Positions 1-8,408 are shown, numbered from the stretch's first letter. The stretch: 64,000 bases of DNA from Prosthecomicrobium sp. N25 (GCF_037203705.1 NZ_JBBCAT010000003.1:496001-560000), one strand, 5' to 3'. Translations and numbers: made by a program. Notes: a model not told the origin generated them from the sequence alone.

Positions 1-1
1 C

Positions 2-58
2 GACCAGTTCACCCTCGGCCTCGGCGCCGCCTACCGCTTCGGGATCGACGGGAAGTGA
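2..58 (+). CDS. C-terminal end of an outer-membrane beta-barrel protein (partial)
   Basis: Only the last 18 codons are inside the window, ending in a TGA at 56-58. The visible tail contains alternating hydrophobic residues and the string GLGAAYRF, which looks like the last transmembrane beta strand of a small outer-membrane barrel (Omp25/Opacity type). The four-residue extension after the Phe is less usual. The stop codon overlaps the GTG start of the next gene, so the two are probably co-transcribed. The call rests on very few residues. Confidence 0.4.
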   Translation, partial: DQFTLGLGAAYRFGIDGK

Positions 59-690
59 CGGGTTCCCCGCCGGACGCGGCCGCGACCCTGACGGTGGCGG
101 CCGACGGCTATACCGATCTCCCCCCGGGCATCCTCGCCACCCTGGTCACCTACCTGGAGATGACGGCCCCGGTGGCGCCGCGGTCCGCGCGGGCGATCGC
201 CGACCTCCGGATCGACCCGGTCCGCGACCCCGACCTCGGCTGGTACCGCCGCCTCTATGCCCTAATCGGCGAACCCTGGCTCTGGTTCTCCCGACGCGCG
301 CTCCCTGACGCGGACCTGCGGTCGATCCTGACCGATCCGTCCGTGGAGGTCTTCGTGCTCCGCCACGGTCGCGAGGAGATCGGCCTCCTGGAACTCGACG
401 GCCGGGTGCCCGGCGAGATCGAGATCGCCTTCTTCGGCCTCGTCCCGGAGGCGATCGGCTCGGGCGTCGGCCGCCACCTGATGAACGAGGCCCTGCGCCG
501 AGCCTGGGCCAGGCAAGGGGTGGCGCGCGTCTGGCTGCACACCTGCGCCTTCGACCACCCGGACGCCCTCGCCTTCTACCGCCGCTCCGGCTTCGTGCCC
601 GTGAAGTTCGCCCTGGAGATCGGCCCCGACCCCCGCCTCACTGGCATCCTTCCCCGCACGGCCGCCCCGCAGGTGCCCCTGATCGGCTGA
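55..690 (+). CDS. GNAT-family N-acetyltransferase
   Basis: This 211-residue protein probably transfers an acetyl group from acetyl-CoA to an amine; the acceptor cannot be read from the sequence. The acetyl-CoA-binding motif A is clear at about residues 126-142, with the loop GSGVGR at 135-140. The usual C-terminal element HPDALAFYRRSGF lies at 168-180. The first 45 residues are not part of the GNAT core. The start is a GTG that overlaps the upstream stop as GTGA, which suggests translational coupling with the outer-membrane protein gene. No signal peptide or membrane segment is seen. Confidence 0.85.
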   Translation: MTGSPPDAAATLTVAADGYTDLPPGILATLVTYLEMTAPVAPRSARAIADLRIDPVRDPDLGWYRRLYALIGEPWLWFSRRALPDADLRSILTDPSVEVFVLRHGREEIGLLELDGRVPGEIEIAFFGLVPEAIGSGVGRHLMNEALRRAWARQGVARVWLHTCAFDHPDALAFYRRSGFVPVKFALEIGPDPRLTGILPRTAAPQVPLIG

Positions 691-717
691 CACTTCGGCA
701 CGTCACGAAGAAAGTCC

Positions 718-1086
718 TCATCGCGGTCGCCCGAACTCTCGGCGACGCGTTCCGCCGTCATCGACGACGATCAGGCCGCCGCGCCGATCCGGCACCGTCG
801 CGATGATGCGGGCCACCGTGGCGCAGGACTCCGTGTCCGGGCCGATAGGCAGCCGGATCAGGACGAGCCCGCAGTCAGGAGGAAACTCTCCTCGCTCGGC
901 TCTGCGGCCGAAGCCCTTGTCCTGAGTGACCAGGACGGCCCGCCTCTCCGCGACCATGTCCAGAACGGCCTCGTCCGAGATCCCCGGGCAGACCCGACGG
1001 ATCCAGATCACGACTTCTCCGGCTTCCGTCAACGCCTCGACGAGCTGCCGCGGAATGTTCTCGTCCGTGACCAGGATCATGGTCAC
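718..1086 (-). CDS. DUF5615 PIN-like protein, probable toxin of a TA pair
   Basis: This protein of about 122 residues matches the DUF5615 (COG4634) PIN-like family. The N-terminus ILVTDENIP and the central LVTQDKGFGRRA hold the acidic residues expected at a metal-dependent nuclease centre. Family members are usually paired with a DUF433 antitoxin, and one lies directly upstream here. Translation may start at the GTG at 1086, which overlaps the antitoxin stop as GTGA, or at an ATG two codons later (1080). Nuclease or toxic activity is inferred from the family, not shown. Confidence 0.8.
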   Translation of the reverse strand: MTMILVTDENIPRQLVEALTEAGEVVIWIRRVCPGISDEAVLDMVAERRAVLVTQDKGFGRRAERGEFPPDCGLVLIRLPIGPDTESCATVARIIATVPDRRGGLIVVDDGGTRRREFGRPR

Positions 1087-1313
1087 GCAGCATCTGGAAT
1101 GGGCTTCGCCCCGCTGACGAGCTCCCGGGCGAAGCTCAGACAGGCAAGCAGGTCGTCGCGCGTTATTCCCGGGTAGCTGTCGGTGATCTGCTCCAAGGTC
1201 CAGCCGTCCGCCATGAGGCCGAGGACGAACTCCACGGTTAGCCTCGAGCCCCGGATCACGGGCCGGCCTTGCATCACGTCGGGGTCGATGCTGATGCGAT
1301 CGCGATGATCCAT
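1083..1313 (-). CDS. DUF433 antitoxin-like DNA-binding protein
   Basis: This 76-residue protein is a DUF433 (COG2442) member. It has the typical opening ISIDPDVMQGRPVIRGSRLT, followed by a short helical segment with the LEQITDSYPGITRDDLLACL pattern of a helix-turn-helix-like fold. The ATG at 1313 is preferred because CAGGAGAG stands about eight bases upstream and family homology begins there; a longer frame to 1367 has no such support. It overlaps the DUF5615 gene by four bases and probably neutralises its product and represses the pair. Confidence 0.82.
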   Translation of the reverse strand: MDHRDRISIDPDVMQGRPVIRGSRLTVEFVLGLMADGWTLEQITDSYPGITRDDLLACLSFARELVSGAKPIPDAA

Positions 1314-1363
1314 GGAACGCTCTCCTGACGGGAACAGGATATCCGCCTTGGCCGGGTTTGTCC

Positions 1364-2371
1364 TCACCGGACCAGGAACCCCTCCGGGAACGGGTCGTCC
1401 GGCTCGATGGTGAACGTCGCCCGCCCCGCGTAGTGCGCCTTGCCGGCGACGCGGACGCGGACCGCCGGGCGGCCCGCGAGCGTGGTGTCGGCCTCCACGG
1501 CCCCGGTGAACTCCGAGCCCACGATCGAGCGGAAGCGCCGCGTCTCCCCCGGCGCGATCTCGCCCCGGGCGCGCATCAGCGCCACCCGGGCCGTCACGCC
1601 GGATCCGGTCGGCGACCGGTCGACCTCACGGTCGGCGAAGACGCAGACGTTGACCGTGGGCGCCTCCCGCCCGTCGCCGCCGTCGGTCAGGATCGTCCCG
1701 TAAAGGAAGCCGAGGTCGGCCTCGACCGGATGCTCGATCGGCAGCGCCGCCCTGACCGCCCGGCTGACCGCATCCGCCGCCTCCACCAGCCGCGCGGCCG
1801 GCGCCGTCAGGCTCAGGCCCAGCCGCGCCGCCGGCAGGATGGCGTAGAAGGCGCCGCCGTAGCCGACGTCGAGCGTCACGGCGCCGTAGCCCGGCACCTC
1901 CACGGTCCGGTCGAGATGCGCCGCGAAGGCCGGCACGCTGACGAAGCTTGCCGCCCCGGCCCGCCCGTCGCGCACCGCGACCTCGGCCTCGACGAGCCCG
2001 CAGGGACACTGGATCGCGACCCGGGTCACCGGTTCGACCGCCGGCACGATCCCGGTGTCGACCGCGAACCGGCCGAGCGCGATCACGGCGTGCCCACACA
2101 TGGTCGAGTAGCCCTCGTTGTGGATGAAGAGCACGGCCATGTCGGCCCCCGGCAGGTCCGGCTCGACCGGCAGGACCCCGTACATGTCGTAGTGGCCGCG
2201 CGGCTCGTGCATCACGAGCCGGCGCCAGCGGTCGAGCCGTTCCCGCGCGTCGCGGCGCTTGTCCAGGATCGTCTCTCCCCGGATCGCCGGCCAGCCGCCC
2301 GTCACGATGCGCACCGCCTCCCCGCCCGTGTGCATCTCCACCGTCTCGATCGCGACCGCCCGCTCGTCCAT
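1364..2371 (-). CDS. Proline racemase-fold enzyme, probable trans-3-hydroxy-L-proline dehydratase
   Basis: The 335-residue protein belongs to the proline racemase superfamily (PF05544). The first catalytic position is Cys92 in MCGHAV. The second, normally Cys in proline racemase and hydroxyproline epimerase, is Thr255 in DRSPTGSG. A Cys/Thr pair is the known signature of trans-3-hydroxy-L-proline dehydratase (EC 4.2.1.77), which yields delta1-pyrroline-2-carboxylate. The ATG at 2371 begins the family homology. The gene diverges from the sulfotransferase gene across 66 bp. No other hydroxyproline genes are adjacent, so the substrate call rests on the residue pair. Confidence 0.8.
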   Translation of the reverse strand: MDERAVAIETVEMHTGGEAVRIVTGGWPAIRGETILDKRRDARERLDRWRRLVMHEPRGHYDMYGVLPVEPDLPGADMAVLFIHNEGYSTMCGHAVIALGRFAVDTGIVPAVEPVTRVAIQCPCGLVEAEVAVRDGRAGAASFVSVPAFAAHLDRTVEVPGYGAVTLDVGYGGAFYAILPAARLGLSLTAPAARLVEAADAVSRAVRAALPIEHPVEADLGFLYGTILTDGGDGREAPTVNVCVFADREVDRSPTGSGVTARVALMRARGEIAPGETRRFRSIVGSEFTGAVEADTTLAGRPAVRVRVAGKAHYAGRATFTIEPDDPFPEGFLVR

Positions 2372-2437
2372 GCGCCACCTTCCGATTTGCCGGATCCGAG
2401 GATAGAGGAAGAGGGACCCGTTCTTCGAGGCCCGCCC

Positions 2438-3259
2438 ATGCCCGATCCGAACCCGATCGTCCTGCCCGAGGCGCACGAGCCGCCGCCCGAGATGCTGGCG
2501 CCCTTCGAGGACCCGGTCCGCATCGCCATGTGGTCCGGGCCGCGGAACATCTCGACGGCCATGATGCGGTCCTTCGGCAACCGCCCCGACGCGGCGGTCA
2601 TCGACGAGCCCTTCTACGCCGCCTACCTCGCCCATACCGGGCTCGACCACCCGATGCGCGAGGAGGTGCTCGCCTCCCAGCCCAGGGACTGGCGCGAGGT
2701 GGTGATGACGCTCATCGGCCCGATCCCCGGCGAGAAGCCGATCTTCTACCAGAAGCACATGACCCACCACATGCTGCCGGAATTCGGCCGCGACTGGATC
2801 GACCAGGTGCGGAGCGCCTTCCTGATCCGCCGCCCGGAGAGCGTGCTCGCCTCCTACGCCGACAAGCGCGCCGACGTCACCCTCGCCGACATCGGCTTCG
2901 TCGAGCAGGCGCAGATCTTCGACATGGTGGCCGAGCGCCTCGGCGAGGCCCCGCCGGTGATCGACGCCGCAGACGTCCTCGCCGACCCGGCCGGGACCCT
3001 GGCGGCCCTCTGCGACGCCCTGGCGATCCCGTTCCGCCGCAGCATGCTCTCCTGGCCGCCCGGACGCCGCCCCGAGGACGGGGTCTGGGCGCCGGTCTGG
3101 TACGGCGCCGTGGAGACGTCGACGGGCTTCTCTCCGCCGCGTGCCGAGATCGCCTTCGAGGCGCTCGACGACCGGCTGAAGCCCATCGCCGAGGCGGCCC
3201 GTCCGCTCTACGAACGCCTGGCCTCCCATGCCCTGCGGGCCGGCCGGACCGGCAACTGA
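2438..3259 (+). CDS. Sulfotransferase-family protein
   Basis: The 273-residue protein carries MWSGPRNISTAMMRSF at about residues 30-45, which fits the 5'-phosphosulfate loop of PAPS-dependent sulfotransferases. RRPESVLASY near residue 130 fits the 3'-phosphate-binding Arg/Ser element. It is therefore likely to move a sulfate group, or at least to bind PAPS, on an unknown acceptor. The chosen ATG (2438) is in frame and starts just downstream of the divergent dehydratase gene. A second in-frame ATG at about residue 30 is too close to the PAPS loop to be the likely start. Its 3' end faces the MFS gene eight bases away. Confidence 0.75.
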   Translation: MPDPNPIVLPEAHEPPPEMLAPFEDPVRIAMWSGPRNISTAMMRSFGNRPDAAVIDEPFYAAYLAHTGLDHPMREEVLASQPRDWREVVMTLIGPIPGEKPIFYQKHMTHHMLPEFGRDWIDQVRSAFLIRRPESVLASYADKRADVTLADIGFVEQAQIFDMVAERLGEAPPVIDAADVLADPAGTLAALCDALAIPFRRSMLSWPPGRRPEDGVWAPVWYGAVETSTGFSPPRAEIAFEALDDRLKPIAEAARPLYERLASHALRAGRTGN

Positions 3260-3266
3260 CCCCGGT

Positions 3267-4505
3267 TCAGCCGTTCCGGGCCCTGACGCGCGGCACCGCC
3301 AGGCCGAGGAGCAGGATCGACGCCACCGTGTAGCCGCACAGCGCCAGGAGCTGGCTGTCGAGAGCCACCCGCCAGTCGATCAGCACGCCCATCAGCCCCG
3401 GCGCGATGGCGGAGGCGAAGACGCCGCCGGACGAGGCGAGCGCCCGGATCGCCCCGATGTGGCGCGTGCCGTAAAGGTCGGCCCACAGCGCGCCGAGGAG
3501 CGTCTGCCCGGCCCCGGACGACATCCCCGCCAGGACCATGAAGGCCGGCACCACCATCGGGTGGTCCGTGAGGCCCAGGAGCCCGGTCCCGAGCGCCAGG
3601 GGCACCAGAAAGAAAGGTAGCACCCCGGCCGAGCCGAAGCGGTCGACGGCCCAGCCGGTCAGGAACGTGGTGGCGATCGACGAGCCCGCATGGGCCGCGA
3701 ACCACCCCGTGAACCAGGTCAGCTCCAGGCCTTTGGCGTGCACCAGCGAGACCTGGTGAAAGAAGATGCCGGTGACCACGAAGGGCGGCGCCAGGACGCC
3801 GGGCATGAGGAAATAGAAGAGCGGATCGCGCAGCACCTCGCCTCGCGTCCAGTGCCGGACCCGGTCGGGCACGGTTGCCGTGCCCGTTGGCGTCCCGCGC
3901 ACGATGCTCGTGTCCCCGCCCGGCTCGTCGCGCAGGAGCAGCACCACCAGCGGCACCGCGACGGCGACCAGGAAGGCCGCGGCCGCCGCCCAGGTCCAGC
4001 GCCAGCCGATGCTGCTGGCGAGCGCCACGCCGAGCACCGGGAAGACCGCCTGCGCCGCCGGGTTGCCCATCGCCGCGACCGCGATCGCCTTGCCGCGGCC
4101 GACCGAGAACCACCGGGCCATGGCGGTCAGCGCCACGTGGCCGAGCATCGCCTGGCCGAAGAAGCGCAGGCCGAGGAAGAGGACCGGCAGCAGCCACCAG
4201 ACCGGCGCCGCCGCGAGCGCCAGCGTCGTCGCCGCGAGCCCGCCGAGGGTCGCCACCGCCACCCAGCGCAGACGCTCCCGGTCCGCCACCCGGCCGTAGG
4301 TCATCAGGATCGCCGAGCTCGCCAGGGTGGCGACCGTGTAGGAGGCGCCCAGCACCCCGTCGCCGATCGCGAAGGCGCGCTTCAAATCCTCGGCGAAGAC
4401 CGCGATGAAGAAGGTCTGCCCGAAGGCCGACGAGAAGGTCAGCAGGAAGCCGGCCGCCAGCCAGCACGCGGGCGCGGCGGCGAGCCGATCGGTCCTGAGG
4501 GCCAT
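3267..4505 (-). CDS. MFS transporter
   Basis: A 412-residue membrane protein with about twelve hydrophobic segments and the MFS loop 2-3 signature in degenerate form (YGRVADRERLRW). A second matching loop, TGWAVDRFGSAGVLPF, lies after the middle cytoplasmic stretch. The middle loop (DEPGGDTSIVRG and onward) divides two six-helix halves. It should act in the inner membrane as a proton-coupled carrier; the solute is unknown. The ATG at 4505 is chosen because the membrane homology starts there, although a GTG at 4514 is possible. A 12-bp palindrome lies upstream. Confidence 0.85.
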   Translation of the reverse strand: MALRTDRLAAAPACWLAAGFLLTFSSAFGQTFFIAVFAEDLKRAFAIGDGVLGASYTVATLASSAILMTYGRVADRERLRWVAVATLGGLAATTLALAAAPVWWLLPVLFLGLRFFGQAMLGHVALTAMARWFSVGRGKAIAVAAMGNPAAQAVFPVLGVALASSIGWRWTWAAAAAFLVAVAVPLVVLLLRDEPGGDTSIVRGTPTGTATVPDRVRHWTRGEVLRDPLFYFLMPGVLAPPFVVTGIFFHQVSLVHAKGLELTWFTGWFAAHAGSSIATTFLTGWAVDRFGSAGVLPFFLVPLALGTGLLGLTDHPMVVPAFMVLAGMSSGAGQTLLGALWADLYGTRHIGAIRALASSGGVFASAIAPGLMGVLIDWRVALDSQLLALCGYTVASILLLGLAVPRVRARNG

Positions 4506-4578
4506 GGTTTTCACGGGGAGCGTGCGTCCTCGGCCGGCGTGAACGACGCGGGCCCTCGGGTCAGGAAATGTCCCGACA

Positions 4579-4590
4579 GGGAACGTTCCC
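4579..4590. promoter_or_regulatory. 12-bp perfect palindrome upstream of the MFS gene
   Basis: GGGAACGTTCCC is a perfect palindrome about 75 bp upstream of the MFS start codon. It could be an operator for an unlinked regulator. No regulator gene is adjacent, so this is only a candidate site. Confidence 0.35.
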
Positions 4591-4655
4591 ATGAGAGCGC
4601 CCGGGAAGGCAACGCATGGCTGTCCCCCACCGGACGGGGCCCGGGTCGACCCTGC

Positions 4656-5537
4656 TCAGGCGAGCCGCAGCACCACGGCGCCGCCCATGATGAGGCCCGC
4701 CGCCACGTGCCGGAGGACGCCGAACTTCTCCTTGAGCACCAAAGCCGAGAGCGCGGTCGCGAACACGATGGAGGTCTCCCGCAGCGCCGAGACGAGGGCG
4801 ATGGGCGCCATCGTCATCGCCCAGAGCGCGATCGCGTAGGCCGCCACCGAGCAGAGGCCGCCCGTCATGCCGAGCCGCCAACGCGCCGCCGCGTGGCTCG
4901 CGAAGGCCGCCGGCCGCCGCACCAGCGCGCCCCCGACCACGGGGATCGCGGTCAGCAGGAAGACCGTCTGGGTATACGCGACCGGATTGCCGGAGAGCCG
5001 CGCGCCCGTCCCGTCCACGAAGGAATAGACGGCGATCACGACCGCGTTGGCGAGCGCGAAGGCGGTCGCCCGGCCCGTCGCCGCGCCGAGGCCTCGGCCC
5101 GAGAGGCCGAGCGTCAGGATTCCGCCGCTGATCACCAGCACCCCCGCCCAGCCGGCGGCCGACAGGTGCTCGCCGATCAGCGGCCCGCCGGCAAGCGCGA
5201 TCAGGAGCGGCGGCGTCCCGCGCATGAGCGGGTAGACGTAGCTCATGTCGCCCGCCCGGTACGCCGCGCCGACGAGCGCGTAGTAGCCGACGTGGATCGT
5301 GCCCGAGGCGACCGCGTAGGGCCAGCTTTCCGGCGCCGGAACGCCCAGGACCGGCAGCACGACCAGCGCCGGCAGCGCGCCCGCGGCCGCCACCAGGGCG
5401 AGGTCGAGCCCCTTGTCCGGGCTCGCCTTGACCATCAGGTTCCAGGCGGCATGGAGGAGCGCCGAGAAGAGCACGGCGGACAGGACCACGGTGGACAAGC
5501 CGGCCTCCGCAATGGCCGCTCGGGGATGAGCCGGCAA
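4656..5537 (-). CDS. EamA/DMT-family transporter
   Basis: A 293-residue protein with about ten predicted transmembrane helices in two EamA repeats, typical of the drug/metabolite transporter superfamily. The second repeat ends in the usual pattern of an ALRETSIVFATALSALVLKE helix, followed by GAAVVL-like small-residue packing. It probably exports a small metabolite across the inner membrane. The ATG at 5537 leaves a polar N-terminus of about 16 residues, and a GTG near residue 17 is an alternative start. The gene is read in the same direction as the MFS gene but 150 bp apart, and it diverges from the VOC gene. Confidence 0.85.
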   Translation of the reverse strand: MPAHPRAAIAEAGLSTVVLSAVLFSALLHAAWNLMVKASPDKGLDLALVAAAGALPALVVLPVLGVPAPESWPYAVASGTIHVGYYALVGAAYRAGDMSYVYPLMRGTPPLLIALAGGPLIGEHLSAAGWAGVLVISGGILTLGLSGRGLGAATGRATAFALANAVVIAVYSFVDGTGARLSGNPVAYTQTVFLLTAIPVVGGALVRRPAAFASHAAARWRLGMTGGLCSVAAYAIALWAMTMAPIALVSALRETSIVFATALSALVLKEKFGVLRHVAAGLIMGGAVVLRLA

Positions 5538-5697
5538 AGGTCTATCGCCCTTGGCCGCCGATCCGCAACGCCCGCCCGTTGATTTTCGGGTGGACCACCC
5601 GGCCGGCGCCGCTACCCTGGCTCAAAAAAGAGCGGCGCGGCTGTCGGCGCCGCACCTGCGGGACCGTCCTTGCGTTCGAGGCAGAGGAGGAAAACCC

Positions 5698-6099
5698 ATG
5701 CGCATGATCTTCGTGAACCTGCCGGTCAAGGACCTGCCCGCGTCCAAGGCCTTCTTCGGCGAACTCGGCTTCGCCTTCGAGCCGCGCTTTACCAACGACG
5801 AAGCCGCCTGCATGGTGGTCGACGGCAACATCTTCGTGATGCTGCTGACCGAGCCACGCTTCCGCGACTTCATCAACGGCGAGATCGCCGACGCGCACCG
5901 CGCGACCGAGGTCCTGACTTGCCTGTCCGCCTCGAGCCGGGCCGAGGTGGACAATCTCCTGAAGCGCGCGCTGGCCGCCGGCGCCCGGCCCTGGAAGCCC
6001 GTGACGGACTACGGCTCCATGTACGGCGCGAGCTTCCAGGACCTGGACGGTCACGTCTGGGAACTGATGTGGATGGATCCGGCCGCCGCCAAGGGCTGA
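5698..6099 (+). CDS. VOC (glyoxalase/bleomycin-resistance fold) protein
   Basis: This 133-residue protein has two paired beta-alpha-beta-beta-beta modules, starting with MIFVNLPVKDLPASKAFFGELGF and ending with ASFQDLDGHVWELMWMDP. The pattern matches the predicted lactoylglutathione lyase group COG3607. His and Glu of DGHVWEL are probable metal ligands. The reaction is not known; related proteins are common single-gene accessory enzymes. A strong AGGAGG stands about eight bases before the ATG, which fixes the start. It converges with fliJ across a strong hairpin. Confidence 0.8.
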   Translation: MRMIFVNLPVKDLPASKAFFGELGFAFEPRFTNDEAACMVVDGNIFVMLLTEPRFRDFINGEIADAHRATEVLTCLSASSRAEVDNLLKRALAAGARPWKPVTDYGSMYGASFQDLDGHVWELMWMDPAAAKG

Positions 6100-6116
6100 C
6101 GCGGCGCCGAAATGCA

Positions 6117-6150
6117 GAGGCCCCGCCGGCACGGTCGCCGGCGGGGCCTC
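6117..6150. terminator. Bidirectional terminator between VOC gene and fliJ
   Basis: Arms at 6117-6130 and 6137-6150 form a perfect 14-bp GC-rich stem with a 6-base loop. It sits between two convergent genes, so it can end transcription from both sides. There is no long T run on either strand. Confidence 0.75.
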
Positions 6151-6192
6151 CTGATACCGTGGTGACGGCGGCCGGCCGGAGCCGGCGGCCCG

Positions 6193-6606
6193 TCAGCGCG
6201 CCATGGCGTGCCGCTGGCCGGCGAGTTCGTCGAGGGCGGCCTGCTCGGCCGCGTCCCGGGCGTCTCGGTCGCGGTGCTGGTCCCGCTCCTCGATCTGCTC
6301 GATCTTCTTCATGTCCTCGACCGCCTCGGCGAGCTCGGCCTGGGCGCGATCGAGCTTCTCCTCGAGCTCGCGCACGGAGGCCCTGAGGTTGTCGCGCCGC
6401 TGGATGGCGGCACGCGCGAAGGTCGGGTAGGCGAAGTGGGTCACGTCGTGGATGCCGACGCGGTTCTGCTCGGCCAGGATCTGCTCGTCGAGGTCGCCGA
6501 TCATGCGGGTGAATTCCGCGATCATCAGTTCGATCTGACTCGCCTGGCGACGCTTCTCGTCGACCTGGAACCGCTTCAGGCGAATGAGACTTTCCCGAGA
6601 TTTCAT
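6193..6606 (-). CDS. fliJ: Flagellar export protein FliJ
   Basis: A 137-residue, almost entirely alpha-helical, charged protein with coiled-coil character (for example RELEEKLDRAQAELAEAVEDMKKIEQIEE). This and its place directly downstream of fliI identify FliJ, the soluble chaperone-like stalk of the flagellar type III export ATPase. Sequence conservation in FliJ is low, so the assignment depends partly on context. The ATG at 6606 is preferred to one at 6657 because the helical region begins there. It is separated from fliI by 105 bp and probably shares its CtrA-controlled promoter. Confidence 0.85.
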   Translation of the reverse strand: MKSRESLIRLKRFQVDEKRRQASQIELMIAEFTRMIGDLDEQILAEQNRVGIHDVTHFAYPTFARAAIQRRDNLRASVRELEEKLDRAQAELAEAVEDMKKIEQIEERDQHRDRDARDAAEQAALDELAGQRHAMAR

Positions 6607-6711
6607 GACGCCCAACTCCCTTCGTCGGAGAGGACCATAGCCGACAGGGGTTGCCAAATCGTGAGTCCGGTCTACGCCCTGCGGCTAAAGCGAAGCCATC
6701 TTCGCAATCGA

Positions 6712-8025
6712 TCAAGAACTCAGGATTTCGGCGACGCGCCTGTAGCAATCGTGCAACGAGGTGGACTCCTCCTTGCCCTGGCCCAGGAAGGCTTCGAACG
6801 GACCGTTGAGGGCGATGGCCCGGTCGACCTCTGGATTCGACCCTTTCCGGTAGGCGCCCAGCCGGATCAGCTCCTCCATGTCCGCATAGGTGGCCATCAG
6901 CCGCTTGGCCTCCAGGATCATCGGCCTGTGCTCAGGCGGCACGGACCGCGGCATGGTCCGGGACACGGATTTGAGCACGTTGATGGCCGGGTAGCGGCCT
7001 CGCTCCGCGATCGCCCGTTCCATCACCACGTGGCCGTCCAGGATGCCGCGCACCGCGTCGGCGACCGGTTCGTTGTGGTTGTCGCCTTCCACCAGGACGG
7101 TGAAGAGGCCGGTGATCGACCCCTGGCCGGCCATGCCCGGGCCGGCGCGCTCGAGAAGCTTCGGGAGTTCGGTGAAAACGGTCGGCGTGTATCCCTTCGA
7201 GGTCGGCGGTTCGCCCGCCGCGAGCCCGATCTCGCGCTGCGCCATGGCGAAGCGGGTGACGGAGTCCATCAGGCAGAGGACCTCCGCGCCCTGGTCACGG
7301 AAATACTCGGCGACCGTCAGCGTCATGTAGGCCGCCTGCCGCCGCATCAGCGCCGGTTCATCCGACGTCGCCACCACCACCACCGAGCGGGCGAGCCCCG
7401 CCTCGCCGAGATCGTCCTCGATGAACTCCTGGACCTCGCGCCCGCGCTCGCCCACGAGCCCGATCACCGCCACGTCTGCGGCGGTGTAGCGCGCCAGCAT
7501 GGAGAGGAGCACCGACTTGCCCACGCCGGAGCCGGCGAAGATGCCCATGCGCTGGCCGCGGCAGCAGGTCACGAAGGTGTTGAGCGCCCGAACCCCGAGG
7601 TCGATCGGCTCGCCGACCCGCATCCGGTCGGCCGCCGGCGGCGGGGCCGCGCGCAGGTGCCGCGACTCCGGCCCGGCGGCGAGCGGCCCCTTGCGGTCGA
7701 TCGGGTTGCCCATGGCGTCGATCACCCGCCCGAGCCATGCGTCCGACGGCCGCACCGAGGCGTCCGCCGCCTCCACCAGGGCGCGGCAGCCCATCCGCAC
7801 GCCCTCGACGGACCCGAACGGCAGGAGCAGCGCCCGCTCCCCCTCGAAACCGACGACCTCGGCGGGCACCGGACGGCCACCGCCGCCCTCGATGACCAGC
7901 CGCGACCCGACGCTCATCGCATGCAGCGGGCCCGCCACCTCGATCATCAGGCCGCGCACGCCAGTGACCCGCCCGAAGGTCTCAAGGTCACGAATTTCGC
8001 CGATTTCCCGGATCAGTGCTTCCAC
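6712..8025 (-). CDS. fliI: Flagellum-specific ATPase FliI
   Basis: FliI is the hexameric ATPase that energises flagellar type III export at the inner membrane. The Walker A loop AGSGVGKS lies at about 164-171, followed by the Walker B strand [14 protein letters not shown] and the F1-beta-like signature ending in [14 protein letters not shown]. The frame is open to a GTG at 8085, but a CtrA box covers 8068-8083. The GTG at 8025, with AAGGA upstream, is therefore a better start and gives 437 residues, close to the family's usual length. fliJ follows downstream. Divergent ctrA lies 383 bp away. Confidence 0.93.
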   Translation of the reverse strand: MEALIREIGEIRDLETFGRVTGVRGLMIEVAGPLHAMSVGSRLVIEGGGGRPVPAEVVGFEGERALLLPFGSVEGVRMGCRALVEAADASVRPSDAWLGRVIDAMGNPIDRKGPLAAGPESRHLRAAPPPAADRMRVGEPIDLGVRALNTFVTCCRGQRMGIFAGSGVGKSVLLSMLARYTAADVAVIGLVGERGREVQEFIEDDLGEAGLARSVVVVATSDEPALMRRQAAYMTLTVAEYFRDQGAEVLCLMDSVTRFAMAQREIGLAAGEPPTSKGYTPTVFTELPKLLERAGPGMAGQGSITGLFTVLVEGDNHNEPVADAVRGILDGHVVMERAIAERGRYPAINVLKSVSRTMPRSVPPEHRPMILEAKRLMATYADMEELIRLGAYRKGSNPEVDRAIALNGPFEAFLGQGKEESTSLHDCYRRVAEILSS

Positions 8026-8067
8026 GAAGGATAATCCTTGCCGAATCCCCTGAACGGCGGTCCCCCA

Positions 8068-8083
8068 GTAACGGCTTGTTAAC
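8068..8083 (-). promoter_or_regulatory. CtrA-binding box upstream of fliI
   Basis: Read on the minus strand the site is GTTAACAAGCCGTTAC, that is TTAA-N7-TTAC, one base away from the full CtrA consensus TTAA-N7-TTAA. It ends 43 bp before the proposed fliI start, a distance suited to a promoter. Flagellar genes are classical CtrA targets. Confidence 0.65.
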
Positions 8084-8161
8084 ACCCTTCGTCAAACAAT
8101 ATGGCCAAGCGAACGATGTGGGGTCGTGCGCGAAATTCCGTGGTCCGTCTTCGGGAGAGCT

Positions 8162-8329
8162 GAGTCCAGCGAGTCGGTTAGGCGCATCCGTTAATGTGAC
8201 GAGTGAGCCATCGCCGGCCGCGAAACTGATGCTTTTTCAGGACACTGCAGAAATTCGCTGACTTTTCCCTGCTGGGCGCTTGCCGCCGCGAATCGGCATC
8301 TGTTAACCATTTCTCGGGACACCTGAGTC
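8162..8329. promoter_or_regulatory. GANTC (CcrM) site cluster in the ctrA upstream region
   Basis: GAGTC occurs at 8162-8166, 8171-8175 and 8325-8329. GANTC is the target of the cell-cycle methylase CcrM, and methylation of such a site is known to control a Caulobacter ctrA promoter. A role here is inferred. Confidence 0.45.
8303..8310 (+). promoter_or_regulatory. CtrA half-site upstream of ctrA
   Basis: TTAACCAT is the standard alphaproteobacterial CtrA half-site. It lies 99 bp before the ctrA start, consistent with autoregulation. Confidence 0.5.
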
Positions 8330-8408
8330 GGGTTGACGGTGTGCGTTCGCAGCGGCCGCTTGGGGGCCGATGCGCCAAGCCCAGATGAGGCGACACAAGG
8401 GGATTGGC

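Larger units (their letters stand above)
8026..8408. promoter_or_regulatory. Divergent fliI/ctrA regulatory region
   Basis: This 383-bp gene-free stretch is clearly richer in A+T than its flanks. It holds the CtrA box next to fliI, a TTAACCAT half-site at 8303-8310 in front of ctrA, and three GANTC sites (8162-8166, 8171-8175, 8325-8329). No small gene with a credible ribosome site was seen in it. Confidence 0.7.

Noticed and set aside
1358-2437. Long upstream extension of the sulfotransferase frame
   Set aside because: It is antisense to the dehydratase gene and translates to Arg/His/Asp/Pro-rich sequence without homology; the real start is the ATG at 2438.
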